NCBI GenBank assembly: GCA_023145275.1
Contig: JAGLEB010000141.1
Coordinates: 1 to 14,954 of the forward strand
Direction of reading: 5' to 3'
DNA from: Flavobacteriales bacterium
GTDB lineage: Bacteria; Bacteroidota; Bacteroidia; Flavobacteriales; JADGDT01
Length of the DNA stretch: 14,954 nt
Shown here: one piece after another, positions 7,457 through 14,954 of the stretch
Layout: each line of letters begins with the position of its first letter
How positions within the stretch are numbered: the first letter of the stretch is position 1
Made by a program: the position numbers and the translations under genes
The notes under the pieces: model-generated
Told to the model about the DNA's origin: nothing
The model's input: the letters and a program-made list of their open reading frames with translations, nothing else
Databases searched by the model: none

Positions 7457-8863
7457 CTACAGGAATTTTTGCTGAAATTTATATGCATGAATCAAATCCT
7501 GAACAATTTCACTGTCAAAAATAGTTGGGTAATTAATTTTTAGAATTTCCTTTTTATTATAATCCATTTTCAAGGCCTCTTGAAGGAACTCCACAGCCTC
7601 CAAATCTTTTTTTAGAGAGAACAAGCTACCTGATAATCTATACAATATTTCAGCATCTTCAGAAAAATATGTCAGCGACCTCAACAATATCTCTGTTGCA
7701 TCTTCAAGATAATCCAACGACTTTAAAAGAATAGCATATTCAATCCATATCTCAACATCATCTACCTCTAATGCAATTAAATTCTCGTATATATTTTCTG
7801 CATCTTGATATCTAGCAAGTTTCAGATACAACCTAGCTAACAGGCTATTATACTCAGGATTATCAAACTCTATTTCAACAGATTTTTCGGCATATTCTAC
7901 TGCCCTCTCATACAAAGAATTATTAGAATACGAATTAGCTATTCTATACCAGGCTTTACCATACATAGGATCTTCGTGTATGGCTCTGAAATAATTACCT
8001 AAGGCCTGTTCTATTTCTCCTAAATTATCATATGCTACTCCTAATCTATAATACGCCCATGCTGTAGGGTCAGACATCTTCAACGATTTCTTATAAATTT
8101 CAATCGCCTCATGGTGTTTACCTATATCCTCTAAGCATTTAGCCTTTTCGAAAAATGCACCTAGAAAATCTTCGTCAATAATAATAGCATAATCAAATGC
8201 CCAAATTGCACCATTATATTCTCCTAGCTCTTTAAACTGTACACCCAACTGATGCCAAGCTATTTGACTATATGGATTTAAGTCGATATACTTCTTTAAA
8301 AAATATATAGACTCATTAGTTAGCTCTAATATATCGAAGCAATATGTAATATTAAAAAGTGCAGACTCATCTAGAATATCCTCATCTAGTACTTTATAAA
8401 AAAATTGTAAAGCTTTTTTAGTCTCTCCAAGCTGAATCAGTTCAACTCCAATTTTATTATACAATTCCAATTTTTCTTCAGAGTTATATAATGCCTTCTG
8501 CAAAAACAATATTCCATCAACTGATACACCTTTGTGCAATAGCAAATCTCCCTTCAATTCATTCGCTTCCGAATTATATTCATCAAGCTCTAAAACCAAA
8601 TCTATCTCGTCTTCTGCCTCCTGAAAATTATCAACTTCAAAAAGCAAGTCTGCCCTTCTAATCAATATATCTATAGAATTAGGGTGCTGTATCAACGCAC
8701 TTTTAATTGCCTTTTCAGCTTTTAAGATCTCATTTTGATCCATGAAAAAATCGATGATTTCAACAAATTCATGTGTGTCAAAATACTGTAAATCACCCCC
8801 TTTTATACTAAACTCGAATTTCTCAGCTAAGCCCTGTCTTTCATCATCCAAATTATATCCCAT
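7457..8863 (-). CDS. Cytoplasmic tetratricopeptide repeat protein
   Basis: This 468-residue protein consists almost wholly of tandem 34-residue TPR helix pairs. Repeat-type segments include AEKAIKSALIQHPNSIDILIRRADLL, YNGAIWAFDYAIIIDEDFLGAFFEKAKCL, HHEAIEIYKKSLKMSDPTAWAYYRLGVAYDNLG, and the following IEQALGNYFRAIHEDPMYGKAWYRIANSY. They show the usual small residues at positions 8 and 20, and proline near the helix end. There is no signal peptide or membrane segment, so it should be cytoplasmic. TPR solenoids bind other proteins; no catalytic domain is visible and no partner can be named from sequence. It is acidic. It is transcribed away from the glmM-type gene and is followed 123 bases later by bcp, without a recognisable terminator. 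Similar TPR proteins of unknown function are widespread in Bacteroidota. Confidence 0.85.
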   Translation of the reverse strand: MGYNLDDERQGLAEKFEFSIKGGDLQYFDTHEFVEIIDFFMDQNEILKAEKAIKSALIQHPNSIDILIRRADLLFEVDNFQEAEDEIDLVLELDEYNSEANELKGDLLLHKGVSVDGILFLQKALYNSEEKLELYNKIGVELIQLGETKKALQFFYKVLDEDILDESALFNITYCFDILELTNESIYFLKKYIDLNPYSQIAWHQLGVQFKELGEYNGAIWAFDYAIIIDEDFLGAFFEKAKCLEDIGKHHEAIEIYKKSLKMSDPTAWAYYRLGVAYDNLGEIEQALGNYFRAIHEDPMYGKAWYRIANSYSNNSLYERAVEYAEKSVEIEFDNPEYNSLLARLYLKLARYQDAENIYENLIALEVDDVEIWIEYAILLKSLDYLEDATEILLRSLTYFSEDAEILYRLSGSLFSLKKDLEAVEFLQEALKMDYNKKEILKINYPTIFDSEIVQDLIHAYKFQQKFL

Positions 8864-8892
8864 GATTTATTAAATTAGGAGTTTTATCGTTA

Positions 8893-8900
8893 TAAATGTA
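8893..8900 (-). promoter_or_regulatory. Weak -7-like element upstream of the TPR gene
   Basis: The minus strand reads TACATTTA, one mismatch from TAnnTTTG, 29 bases upstream of the TPR protein ATG. It is the best candidate in the divergent gap but has no matching -33 element at normal spacing. Confidence 0.25.
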
Positions 8901-8980
8901 AATTAAACAATGGTTAATAAAGCTTCTATGAAAAATTATTATCAACAGTTTAATTAACATAATTATATGATAATATCACG

Positions 8981-9010
8981 TTTCTTATTATGATCAAAAG
9001 TCTATCTTTG
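8981..9010 (+). promoter_or_regulatory. Promoter of the glmM-aminotransferase unit
   Basis: TATCTTTG (9003-9010) matches the Bacteroidota -7 consensus exactly. TTTC (8981-8984), 18 bases earlier, is one mismatch from the -33 TTTG. The start codon of the phosphohexomutase gene is 31 bases beyond the -7 element, a usual leader length. Confidence 0.65.
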
Positions 9011-9041
9011 CGAACTTTATAACGAATAAGACAAAAACATT

Positions 9042-10436
9042 ATGACACTTATAAAATCAATTTCTGGGATTAGAGGAACTATTGGAGGAAAAGTAGGAGA
9101 AAACCTTACTCCTGTTGATCTTGTTAAATTTTCGGCTTCGTACGGAACATGGCTTAAAAGAAATTCAAACAAAGAATCTTTAAGAGTTGTTGTTGGTAGA
9201 GATGCTCGTATTTCTGGCAAAATAGTTCAAAGCTTAGTAATTTCGACTCTTCAAAGTATAGGTCTAGATGTTCTTAACCTTGAATTATCAACAACTCCTA
9301 CAGTAGAGATGGCAGTAATTATGGAAGAGGCTGATGGTGGTATTATTTTAACCGCATCTCACAATCCAAAACAATGGAACGCTCTTAAGCTTCTAAATAA
9401 CAAAGGTGAGTTCTTAAACGGTAGTGAAGGAGAGCTAATTCTTGAAATTGCAGAAAACGAAGATTTTGATTTTGTTGAGGTTGATGATTTAGGGTCAATA
9501 GAAAAAGATGATTCTTATATTCAAAAACATATTGATAAAATATTAGAGCTATCTCTTGTTGACATAGCAGCAATTGAGAAAGCTAATTTCAAAGTTGTTG
9601 TTGATGGAGTTAACTCCACAGGTGGAATTTCTATTCCACAAACTTTAAGAGCTCTTGGAGTAAAAGATGTTGTAGAATTATATTGCACACCAAATGGTCA
9701 ATTCCCACATAATCCAGAGCCTTTAAAAGAGAATTTAACTGAAATATCTGAATTAGTAGTAAAAGAGAAAGCTGATTTTGGTATTGTTGTTGACCCTGAT
9801 GTAGACAGACTTGCAATCATCTCAGAAGATGGATCTATGTTTGGAGAAGAATACACACTAGTTGCTGTTGCAGACTACATCCTTTCAAAAACTAACGGAA
9901 ATACGGTTTCTAATCTATCTTCGTCAAGAGCGTTGAGAGATGTTACTGAGAAGCACGGATCTAAATATCAAGCTTCTGCAGTTGGAGAAGTTAACGTTGT
10001 GAAACTAATGAAGGAAAACAACGCTGTGATAGGAGGCGAAGGGAATGGAGGAATTATTTATCCTGAATTACACTATGGTCGCGACTCATTAGTTGGAGTA
10101 GCATTATTTCTGACTCACTTAGCTAAGAAAAACAAATCATGTACAGCTCTAAGAGAAGAATATCCATCATACTTCATGAGCAAGAACAAGGTACAATTAA
10201 CTCCAGAAATAGATGTAGACAAGGTTCTAATTAGTATAGAAGAAAAATACAAAAGTGAAGAGATTAGCACTGTTGATGGTGTGAAAATAGATTTTGATAA
10301 CGAGTGGGTGCACATGAGAAAATCTAACACAGAGCCTATTATTAGAATATATACTGAAGCAAAATCTCAAGATGCAGCTGATGATCTTGCTCAAAGATTT
10401 CTGAAAGAGCTTGCTACACTTGCTGGGATAGCTTAA
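9042..10436 (+). CDS. glmM: Phosphoglucosamine mutase (GlmM-type phosphohexomutase)
   Basis: This enzyme of the alpha-D-phosphohexomutase superfamily probably interconverts glucosamine-6-phosphate and glucosamine-1-phosphate, supplying UDP-GlcNAc for peptidoglycan and LPS. It is 464 residues long and has all four family domains. The catalytic phosphoserine loop is TASHNPKQWN (104-113, Ser106), the magnesium loop is DPDVDR (251-256), the sugar-specificity loop is GEGNGG (332-337), and the phosphate-binding loop is RKSNTEPIIRIY (426-437). Proteobacterial GlmM has a GEQSGH-like sugar loop; GEGNGG is the form I associate with archaeal and Bacteroidota homologues, so phosphomannomutase or phosphoglucomutase activity cannot be excluded. 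It is the first gene of its transcript, with a good promoter, and the aminotransferase follows after 35 bases. The mutase call is firm and the glucosamine specificity likely. Confidence 0.88.
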   Translation: MTLIKSISGIRGTIGGKVGENLTPVDLVKFSASYGTWLKRNSNKESLRVVVGRDARISGKIVQSLVISTLQSIGLDVLNLELSTTPTVEMAVIMEEADGGIILTASHNPKQWNALKLLNNKGEFLNGSEGELILEIAENEDFDFVEVDDLGSIEKDDSYIQKHIDKILELSLVDIAAIEKANFKVVVDGVNSTGGISIPQTLRALGVKDVVELYCTPNGQFPHNPEPLKENLTEISELVVKEKADFGIVVDPDVDRLAIISEDGSMFGEEYTLVAVADYILSKTNGNTVSNLSSSRALRDVTEKHGSKYQASAVGEVNVVKLMKENNAVIGGEGNGGIIYPELHYGRDSLVGVALFLTHLAKKNKSCTALREEYPSYFMSKNKVQLTPEIDVDKVLISIEEKYKSEEISTVDGVKIDFDNEWVHMRKSNTEPIIRIYTEAKSQDAADDLAQRFLKELATLAGIA

Positions 10437-10471
10437 GTACTAAGAATACACATTTTACAACAAACAACAAG

Positions 10472-11977
10472 ATGGACAATAACAATTCAAACCTAGAAGA
10501 ATTTTTTCGACAATTTAGAGAAAAAGTAATCGGCAGTGGACAAACTTTTAAATCTCCTTTTGGGGAAAAAGAGATTATTTATGCTGACTGGACTGCAAGT
10601 GGTAGATTATATTCCGAAATAGAGGATAAAATGAAAAATACATTTGGTCCGTTTGTTGCAAATACACATACCGAAACAAGCATCACGGGTACATCGATGA
10701 CTATTGCTTATCACGAAGCTAGAGATATAATTAAAAAACATATCAATGCTGATGAAAATGATATTTTCATTTCTACAGGTAATGGTATGACTGGAGTTGT
10801 AAACAAATTTCAAAGAATTCTTGGTTTGAAAGTTGCTGAAAATTTAATGCCACACACTGAAATTCCTGAAGACATGATTCCAGTGATTTTCATCACTCAC
10901 ATGGAACACCACTCTAACCAGACTTCATGGCTCGAAACCATAGCTAAAGTAGAAGTTATCGGTGCCACTGATGATGGACTAGTTGATCTAGAGGATTTAA
11001 AAAGGCTTCTTGAAGTTTATAAAGACAAACCTCTGAAAATCGCCTCGGTTTCGGCATGCTCTAATGTAACAGGCATTCAACCTCCAGTTCATGATATAGC
11101 TAAGATAATGCACCAAAATGGAGGTCTATGTTTTGCTGATTATGCTTGTTCAGCACCATATGTTAATGTCGACATGCATCCCAATCCAAACGAAAACACT
11201 TGCCTTGATGCTGTCATGTTTTCGCCACACAAATTCCTTGGTGGACCGGGAACATCTGGAATTCTGGTTTTCACTAAAGATTTATACCGAAACACTGTAC
11301 CTGACGAATCGGGAGGAGGAACGGTTAGTTGGACAAACCCATGGGGAGAGCACAAATACCACACTAACATCGAAGATAGAGAAGATGGCGGCACACCAGG
11401 GTTCTTACAGGTAATAAGAACGGCTCTTTCAGTAAAATTAAAAGAGCAGATGGGTGTTGATAACATATTAAGACGCGAGCATGAATTATTAGACATTATT
11501 TTCCCTAGACTTAAAGATACACCAGGATTAGTGATACTTGCCGACCAGCATGAAGACAGAATGGGCGTTATTTCGTTCTACATTGAAGAAATGCACTATA
11601 ATTTTGGAGTAAAAATCCTTAATGACAAATACGGAATTCAAGTAAGAGGTGGTTGCTCATGCGCAGGTACTTATGGTCATTATCTATTGCATGTAACAAA
11701 AGAAAAATCAAATTCTATTACTTGCGAGATAGACAGTGGAGTATTAACACAAAAACCAGGATGGATTAGAATGTCGATTCACCCAACAATGACTAACGAT
11801 GAAGCTATTTTTATTTGCGACTCTATTAGAGATGTTGCGATTAATCATAAAGAATTTGTAAAGGATTATGAATTTAATCAAAACTCAAATGAATTTACTT
11901 TCAAAGGTTTTGATCGATACGAAAAAGAAATGGTAGAGACGTGGTTTCAGCTAGAGTCAAATACAGTTGACGCATAA
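10472..11977 (+). CDS. Class V aminotransferase / cysteine desulfurase-like PLP enzyme
   Basis: This is a fold-type I PLP enzyme of aminotransferase class V, the group holding cysteine desulfurases and selenocysteine lyases. The PLP lysine is Lys254 in SPHKFLGGPG, the pyridine-nitrogen partner is Asp223 (FADYA), the ring-stacking histidine lies in HMEHHSN (143-149, probably His146), and Arg433 (WIRMSIHP) is the likely carboxylate-binding arginine. RGGCSCAG (392-399) places Cys395 and Cys397 in the active-site loop where desulfurases carry the catalytic cysteine. At 501 residues it is about 100 longer than SufS or IscS, with extra residues around 120-135 and at the C-terminus. It lacks suf or isc neighbours, lies 35 bases after the glmM-type gene and shares its terminator. 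Desulfurase activity is plausible but unproven; another class V reaction is possible. Confidence 0.83.
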   Translation: MDNNNSNLEEFFRQFREKVIGSGQTFKSPFGEKEIIYADWTASGRLYSEIEDKMKNTFGPFVANTHTETSITGTSMTIAYHEARDIIKKHINADENDIFISTGNGMTGVVNKFQRILGLKVAENLMPHTEIPEDMIPVIFITHMEHHSNQTSWLETIAKVEVIGATDDGLVDLEDLKRLLEVYKDKPLKIASVSACSNVTGIQPPVHDIAKIMHQNGGLCFADYACSAPYVNVDMHPNPNENTCLDAVMFSPHKFLGGPGTSGILVFTKDLYRNTVPDESGGGTVSWTNPWGEHKYHTNIEDREDGGTPGFLQVIRTALSVKLKEQMGVDNILRREHELLDIIFPRLKDTPGLVILADQHEDRMGVISFYIEEMHYNFGVKILNDKYGIQVRGGCSCAGTYGHYLLHVTKEKSNSITCEIDSGVLTQKPGWIRMSIHPTMTNDEAIFICDSIRDVAINHKEFVKDYEFNQNSNEFTFKGFDRYEKEMVETWFQLESNTVDA

Positions 11978-11999
11978 TACTTTACAGTATAAAAAGGCT

Positions 12000-12036
12000 A
12001 AAAAGCTTCCTACTTTCTCAGTAGGAAGCTTTTTTT
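12000..12036. terminator. Strong bidirectional intrinsic terminator
   Basis: A perfect 9-bp stem (GCTTCCTAC 12005-12013 with GTAGGAAGC 12021-12029) with a 7-base loop is flanked by an A-run on the left and seven T residues on the right (12030-12036). It can therefore work on both strands. It lies between convergent genes and ends the glmM-aminotransferase transcript as well as the lipoprotein transcript coming from the right. Confidence 0.92.
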
Positions 12037-12058
12037 CTATATAAACTATATACTGATA

Positions 12059-13426
12059 TTACTTCATAATATTCATAAACATATTATTAGCAATGTAATA
12101 CAATACTTCCTCTTCACTATTAACATAGGCATTTCTCGAAGATTTATAATAATCATAGCCTAAGCCTCTAACGTCATCTATCTTATCCGTGTATATAATA
12201 CCATTTCTACTTGATAAAACAAATTTCGAATTCAATAGAGTGATAAAAACACCGTTAATACCAGAGTAAGATTTATTTGTATCCGATTTTATATAAATTA
12301 CAAAATCACTATTCAATTCATCTTTCACTATCTCGACCCCTTTCTTCTCAAAAAAATTTGTTAGTAATGTTTTATATCTACTCTCATAATAGTTTTTACC
12401 CAAAATATATTCTTCACTACTAATAAATACATTAGGCTTTTTAACAATAAATTTTATTGATTTTCGTGGCGTTGACATATTCTCAAGCAATTTAGCTAGC
12501 ATGTAGTCATTATTGGCTTCATATACTAGTTCTTCTAAAGCAATAGTACATGAAAGTCTATATGCTTTACTATTTTTGGGTAAATTCTGTATAGTGTACG
12601 ACACTTCTCCTACGCTATTAGAAGACAATCTATTTTGTGGTATCCGACCTCCAGAATACGAAAACACTACTGGCATATTTCCCTGTGAGATACCTTTTGA
12701 ATTTTTTAATGAAAAAACAAATTCTGAATCATCCTCTTCTTTCCCTCTTACTATTTCTTTTTCTTCATATTCAGTTTCTATATTAATATCATGTAACAAA
12801 ATGCTAAGGTTCGAAATCAGCTCATTTCCAAGTAAAACAGACTCTCCAGCTATTGTTGCATGAACCTTATCAGCCCAATAATTCTTTAATTCATAAATAG
12901 CTTTGATATTTAAGACAATAGCCTGCTTCAAGTTATTATTTCGACTATAATTTTCACTTCTCAAATAAAAATCTAAAGAAGAGTTAATTGCGTTATTCTT
13001 TTTCTCTTCTTGCTGTTTAAAATACAGACCTCTATCAAGTTCATAATACACCCAATAATCTGTTTTATTCTCATAAGTAGATATTAACTCATAATCTTTT
13101 AATTCTTTTTGAGTCTTAGTTTTAATTACTGAAGTATACCCCTCAGCAAAGCCATTAGATGTTTCGGCTATGCTCAATAGGGACCAGCTAGAAACATCTA
13201 CTGATATTTCAGATGATAGATCTTCTAAAGCAATATTTTTGGCCAACTGCATATATTTATTTGGCGTACTCTCCTTACTCGATTTACCTATACCAACATA
13301 ATTACCAGAGGATAACGGTCTAGACTTTACCCAAGAAGGAATGTTATCCGAAGAATTTTTCTGAAGAGCACACGACACTACAGACACCAGCATAGCGAAA
13401 CTTATTGTTAACTTGAGTAAATTCAT
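12059..13426 (-). CDS. LPP20-like envelope lipoprotein with Ig-like segment
   Basis: I set the start at 13426 (MNLLKLTISF...), giving 455 residues. A reading from 13462 adds 12 residues that would spoil the signal peptide. The hydrophobic leader ends in VVSC, so Cys19 should be lipidated. Residues about 28-140 (IPSWVKSRP, YVGIGKS, then a helix ALEDLSSEISVDVSS and a strand ending YWVYYELDR) have the layout of the LPP20/FlgP lipoprotein domain. A helical stretch (145-215) follows. Residues about 235-300 resemble a bacterial Ig-like fold (MPVVFSYSGG, then SSNSVGEVSYTIQNL). The C-terminal domain (about 325-455) has SDFVIYIKS, KFVLSSRNGIIYTDKIDDVRGLG and a final helix with EEEVLYYIANNMF. The function is unknown. 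The gene follows another envelope lipoprotein gene after 181 bases and ends at a shared terminator. Domain calls are by eye. Confidence 0.72.
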   Translation of the reverse strand: MNLLKLTISFAMLVSVVSCALQKNSSDNIPSWVKSRPLSSGNYVGIGKSSKESTPNKYMQLAKNIALEDLSSEISVDVSSWSLLSIAETSNGFAEGYTSVIKTKTQKELKDYELISTYENKTDYWVYYELDRGLYFKQQEEKKNNAINSSLDFYLRSENYSRNNNLKQAIVLNIKAIYELKNYWADKVHATIAGESVLLGNELISNLSILLHDINIETEYEEKEIVRGKEEDDSEFVFSLKNSKGISQGNMPVVFSYSGGRIPQNRLSSNSVGEVSYTIQNLPKNSKAYRLSCTIALEELVYEANNDYMLAKLLENMSTPRKSIKFIVKKPNVFISSEEYILGKNYYESRYKTLLTNFFEKKGVEIVKDELNSDFVIYIKSDTNKSYSGINGVFITLLNSKFVLSSRNGIIYTDKIDDVRGLGYDYYKSSRNAYVNSEEEVLYYIANNMFMNIMK

Positions 13427-13471
13427 TTTATAACTTTTCTTTCGTATTATAATCAAAGACAATATACTTAT

Positions 13472-13553
13472 TAGATAAGCTCATCTCATTTACCTGCCAG
13501 CCTATAAGACTGAAAAAATGCAAACTACAGATTTCTAAATCTTCGCTTATCTA
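13472..13553 (-). other. Possible structured leader upstream of the LPP20-like gene
   Basis: The 181-base gap between the two lipoprotein genes contains a perfect 9-bp inverted repeat, TAGATAAGC (13472-13480) with GCTTATCTA (13545-13553). It encloses 64 bases that include a smaller hairpin (AGATT...AATCT, 13529-13542). I recognise no known riboswitch in it. A -7-like TGTCTTTG, one mismatch from consensus, lies just after it on the minus strand. It may be a leader structure, a protein-binding site or chance. Confidence 0.25.
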
Positions 13554-13607
13554 GACCTTGAGGTTTTTCATATGCCATCAAAAAAATTAGATATTTCCTA
13601 AGAAGCG

Positions 13608-14954
13608 CTACTTAGCATTGTTTTTAACATATGATTTAACACTCAACACTATTGATTTAGATATCTCATCTAGTACTTCTTCCTCCAAATTCTCGCAGGA
13701 TCTCATATTCCTAGGAGAATACAATTTACGATGCAATTCTTCTAAAGATTCTCGGGAGGTAATAATTCTATCTCTAGGACTCCTCTCAACCCGATTCAGC
13801 CAATAACCTTTACGTAAATTCTCATTGTCTCCTTCAAATTCTATATAATTAAGATTATCTGTTTTTTTCGATGAAGTACTTTTAGACAACAAAACATCTC
13901 CACTACTTACAGATCTCAATAAATAATTCACTTCTATAAGACTCGAGTTTTCCTTAACAAAACTATAGTAATAAACTTTTTTCACTCCCTGTACAAAATA
14001 TTCTTCCTTCGTAACATTATCAACTCGACTATCACTAATTACCTCCCAACCCTTAACTCTTTTTTTAATTAGTTTGCCTTCACCTCTATCAGCCTTAGCC
14101 ATCGTTAGCTCTAATACAACATTGGGCATTTTAGCAACAAATCCACCTCCTGATAATCTATCTACTTTTTCATTATCCAATAATAATCTTTTGTACTGCG
14201 AACTTGTGATAATTTCAAAAAAATGATCATTATACTTTGATAAAAATTCATGTACATTATTCCCAATTCTATTATTTACCTCCGCAAAACTAGTTTTATT
14301 CACAATAGGAAGAATAACAATTCTAATTGTAGTCTTATCTTTTGAGAGTTGCCGCATCTCTCTAGCATTTTTATAATTCAACACTACATTAAATTGCTCA
14401 TAAGCTTCTTTGTATTTCTCAAGCGAATAAAACTTCATTGCCATCCTGTAAATCGGCTCTGCAATAGAATAACCCTCTAAATCGCGCACCTCATGATTCT
14501 CAGGGTAAATCAATATTATTTTATCTATAACTATTTTAGCTTCAATAAACTTGTTGTCATACAGTAACTCATTTGCAGAATTTAATAACTCTTCAAGATA
14601 GTCCAGCTTCACTTGAGAAAAATAATACCTCTGTTCATCAGAAATTCTCAAATTTACATTAACTGAATGTAACTTATCTCTGAACTGAACAGCTGAAACG
14701 TATTCATAAATGGCTTTTTCCTTATTCCCACGATCTAGAGAATTCTTAAAATTCTCAAACTTTTTATCGAGAACAATCTGTCCAACATGTTTAAGTTTTA
14801 CGTTTATATCCACATTATATTCATCCTTTCTCAAAGCATCGTAATAATAATTACTTGCCTCTGCATACATATCCGATTCCTCAAGCATGACACCATTATC
14901 ATATGATGTTTTTGTAACTCCACATGATGTAGAGAAGAATACGAGAACAATTAA
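13608..14954 (-). CDS. TPR lipoprotein with CsgG/LpoB-like domain (5' end beyond the window)
   Basis: The first ATG in this frame is at 14888 (426 residues), but the frame stays open for 22 more codons to the window edge. Those codons read LIVLVFFSTSCGVTK..., the end of a lipoprotein signal peptide with lipobox STSC. The true start therefore lies off the right edge, and the mature protein begins about 12 residues before the ATG. Counting from that ATG, residues 1-180 are helical TPR-like repeats (for example AKIVIDKIILIYPENHEVRDLEGY and YKEAYEQFNVVLNYKNA). Residues about 187-240 (IRIVILPIVNKTSFAEVNN, then EFLSKYNDHFFEIITSSQYKRLL) match the opening of CsgG/LpoB/TolB-N-like domains. VNYLLRSVSSGDVLLSKSTS near 325 matches its later strand. 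The product is probably periplasm-facing. The precise role is unknown; the neighbouring LPP20-like gene suggests a shared envelope complex. Confidence 0.75.
   Translation of the reverse strand, partial: LIVLVFFSTSCGVTKTSYDNGVMLEESDMYAEASNYYYDALRKDEYNVDINVKLKHVGQIVLDKKFENFKNSLDRGNKEKAIYEYVSAVQFRDKLHSVNVNLRISDEQRYYFSQVKLDYLEELLNSANELLYDNKFIEAKIVIDKIILIYPENHEVRDLEGYSIAEPIYRMAMKFYSLEKYKEAYEQFNVVLNYKNAREMRQLSKDKTTIRIVILPIVNKTSFAEVNNRIGNNVHEFLSKYNDHFFEIITSSQYKRLLLDNEKVDRLSGGGFVAKMPNVVLELTMAKADRGEGKLIKKRVKGWEVISDSRVDNVTKEEYFVQGVKKVYYYSFVKENSSLIEVNYLLRSVSSGDVLLSKSTSSKKTDNLNYIEFEGDNENLRKGYWLNRVERSPRDRIITSRESLEELHRKLYSPRNMRSCENLEEEVLDEISKSIVLSVKSYVKNNAK

Noticed and set aside
9017..9220. 67-residue minus-strand ORF over the glmM-type start
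   Set aside because: Antisense to the conserved N-terminus of the mutase and overlapping its promoter region; no support.
11140..11496. 118-residue minus-strand ORF inside the class V aminotransferase gene
   Set aside because: Antisense shadow of a clearly coding frame, with no domain or start context.
12513..12863. 116-residue plus-strand ORF inside the LPP20-like gene
   Set aside because: Shadow ORF opposite a supported coding region; composition unlike a real protein.
13427..13462. Start of the LPP20-like gene at 13462
   Set aside because: The 12 extra residues include several charged ones ahead of the signal peptide; the ATG at 13426 gives a standard lipoprotein leader with Cys19.
13525..13578. 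17-codon ORF on the minus strand between the lipoprotein genes
   Set aside because: Too short and without recognisable features to call a gene; mentioned only as part of the gap.

Overview
The window reads as chromosomal DNA from a Bacteroidota bacterium, probably class Bacteroidia. It is AT-rich. Several genes are preceded by the Bacteroidota -7 promoter element TAnnTTTG rather than a sigma70 TATAAT box, and starts lack strong Shine-Dalgarno sequences. Two or three products carry loose Bacteroidota-type lipoboxes, and the neighbouring bcp-recA pair fits that phylum. I see no phage, transposon, CRISPR, tRNA or rRNA sequence. All intergenic gaps are shorter than 200 bases.

Layout, left to right. 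(1) 1-134 holds no gene, only a small AT-rich inverted repeat. (2) 135-2701, minus strand: nadA then nadB in transcription order, the two steps from aspartate to quinolinate for NAD synthesis; nadC is not in the window. (3) 2835-3608, minus: a TYW1-like (COG0731-type) radical SAM protein with its own well-formed promoter. (4) 3687-5681, minus: a two-gene unit encoding a Tat-signal TIM-barrel sugar isomerase-like protein and a lipoprotein glutaminyl cyclotransferase. (5) 5777-7333, minus: bcp (PrxQ) then recA, ending in a recognisable intrinsic terminator that sits directly against the isomerase start. (6) 7457-8863, minus: a cytoplasmic all-TPR protein. (7) A divergent promoter region, then on the plus strand a GlmM-type phosphohexomutase (9042-10436) and a class V aminotransferase (10472-11977), ending in a strong bidirectional terminator. 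(8) 12059-14954, minus: two envelope lipoprotein genes. One is a TPR protein with a CsgG/LpoB-like domain, whose true start lies beyond the right edge. The other has an LPP20-like domain, an Ig-like segment and a conserved-looking C-terminal domain.

Most of the window is housekeeping: NAD synthesis, recombination, peroxide defence and amino-sugar supply for the cell wall. The least explained part is the right-hand lipoprotein pair. Its domain types resemble the FlgO/FlgP/FlgT proteins of the Vibrio flagellar outer-membrane ring and the LpoB/CsgG group, but no flagellar or curli gene is visible. It is the best candidate here for an undescribed envelope assembly. Smaller points are a PrxQ whose second cysteine is in the less common position, a recA terminator that leaves almost no room for a separate isomerase promoter, and an unusually long class V aminotransferase with a Cys-Ser-Cys motif, placed next to glmM rather than in a suf operon.
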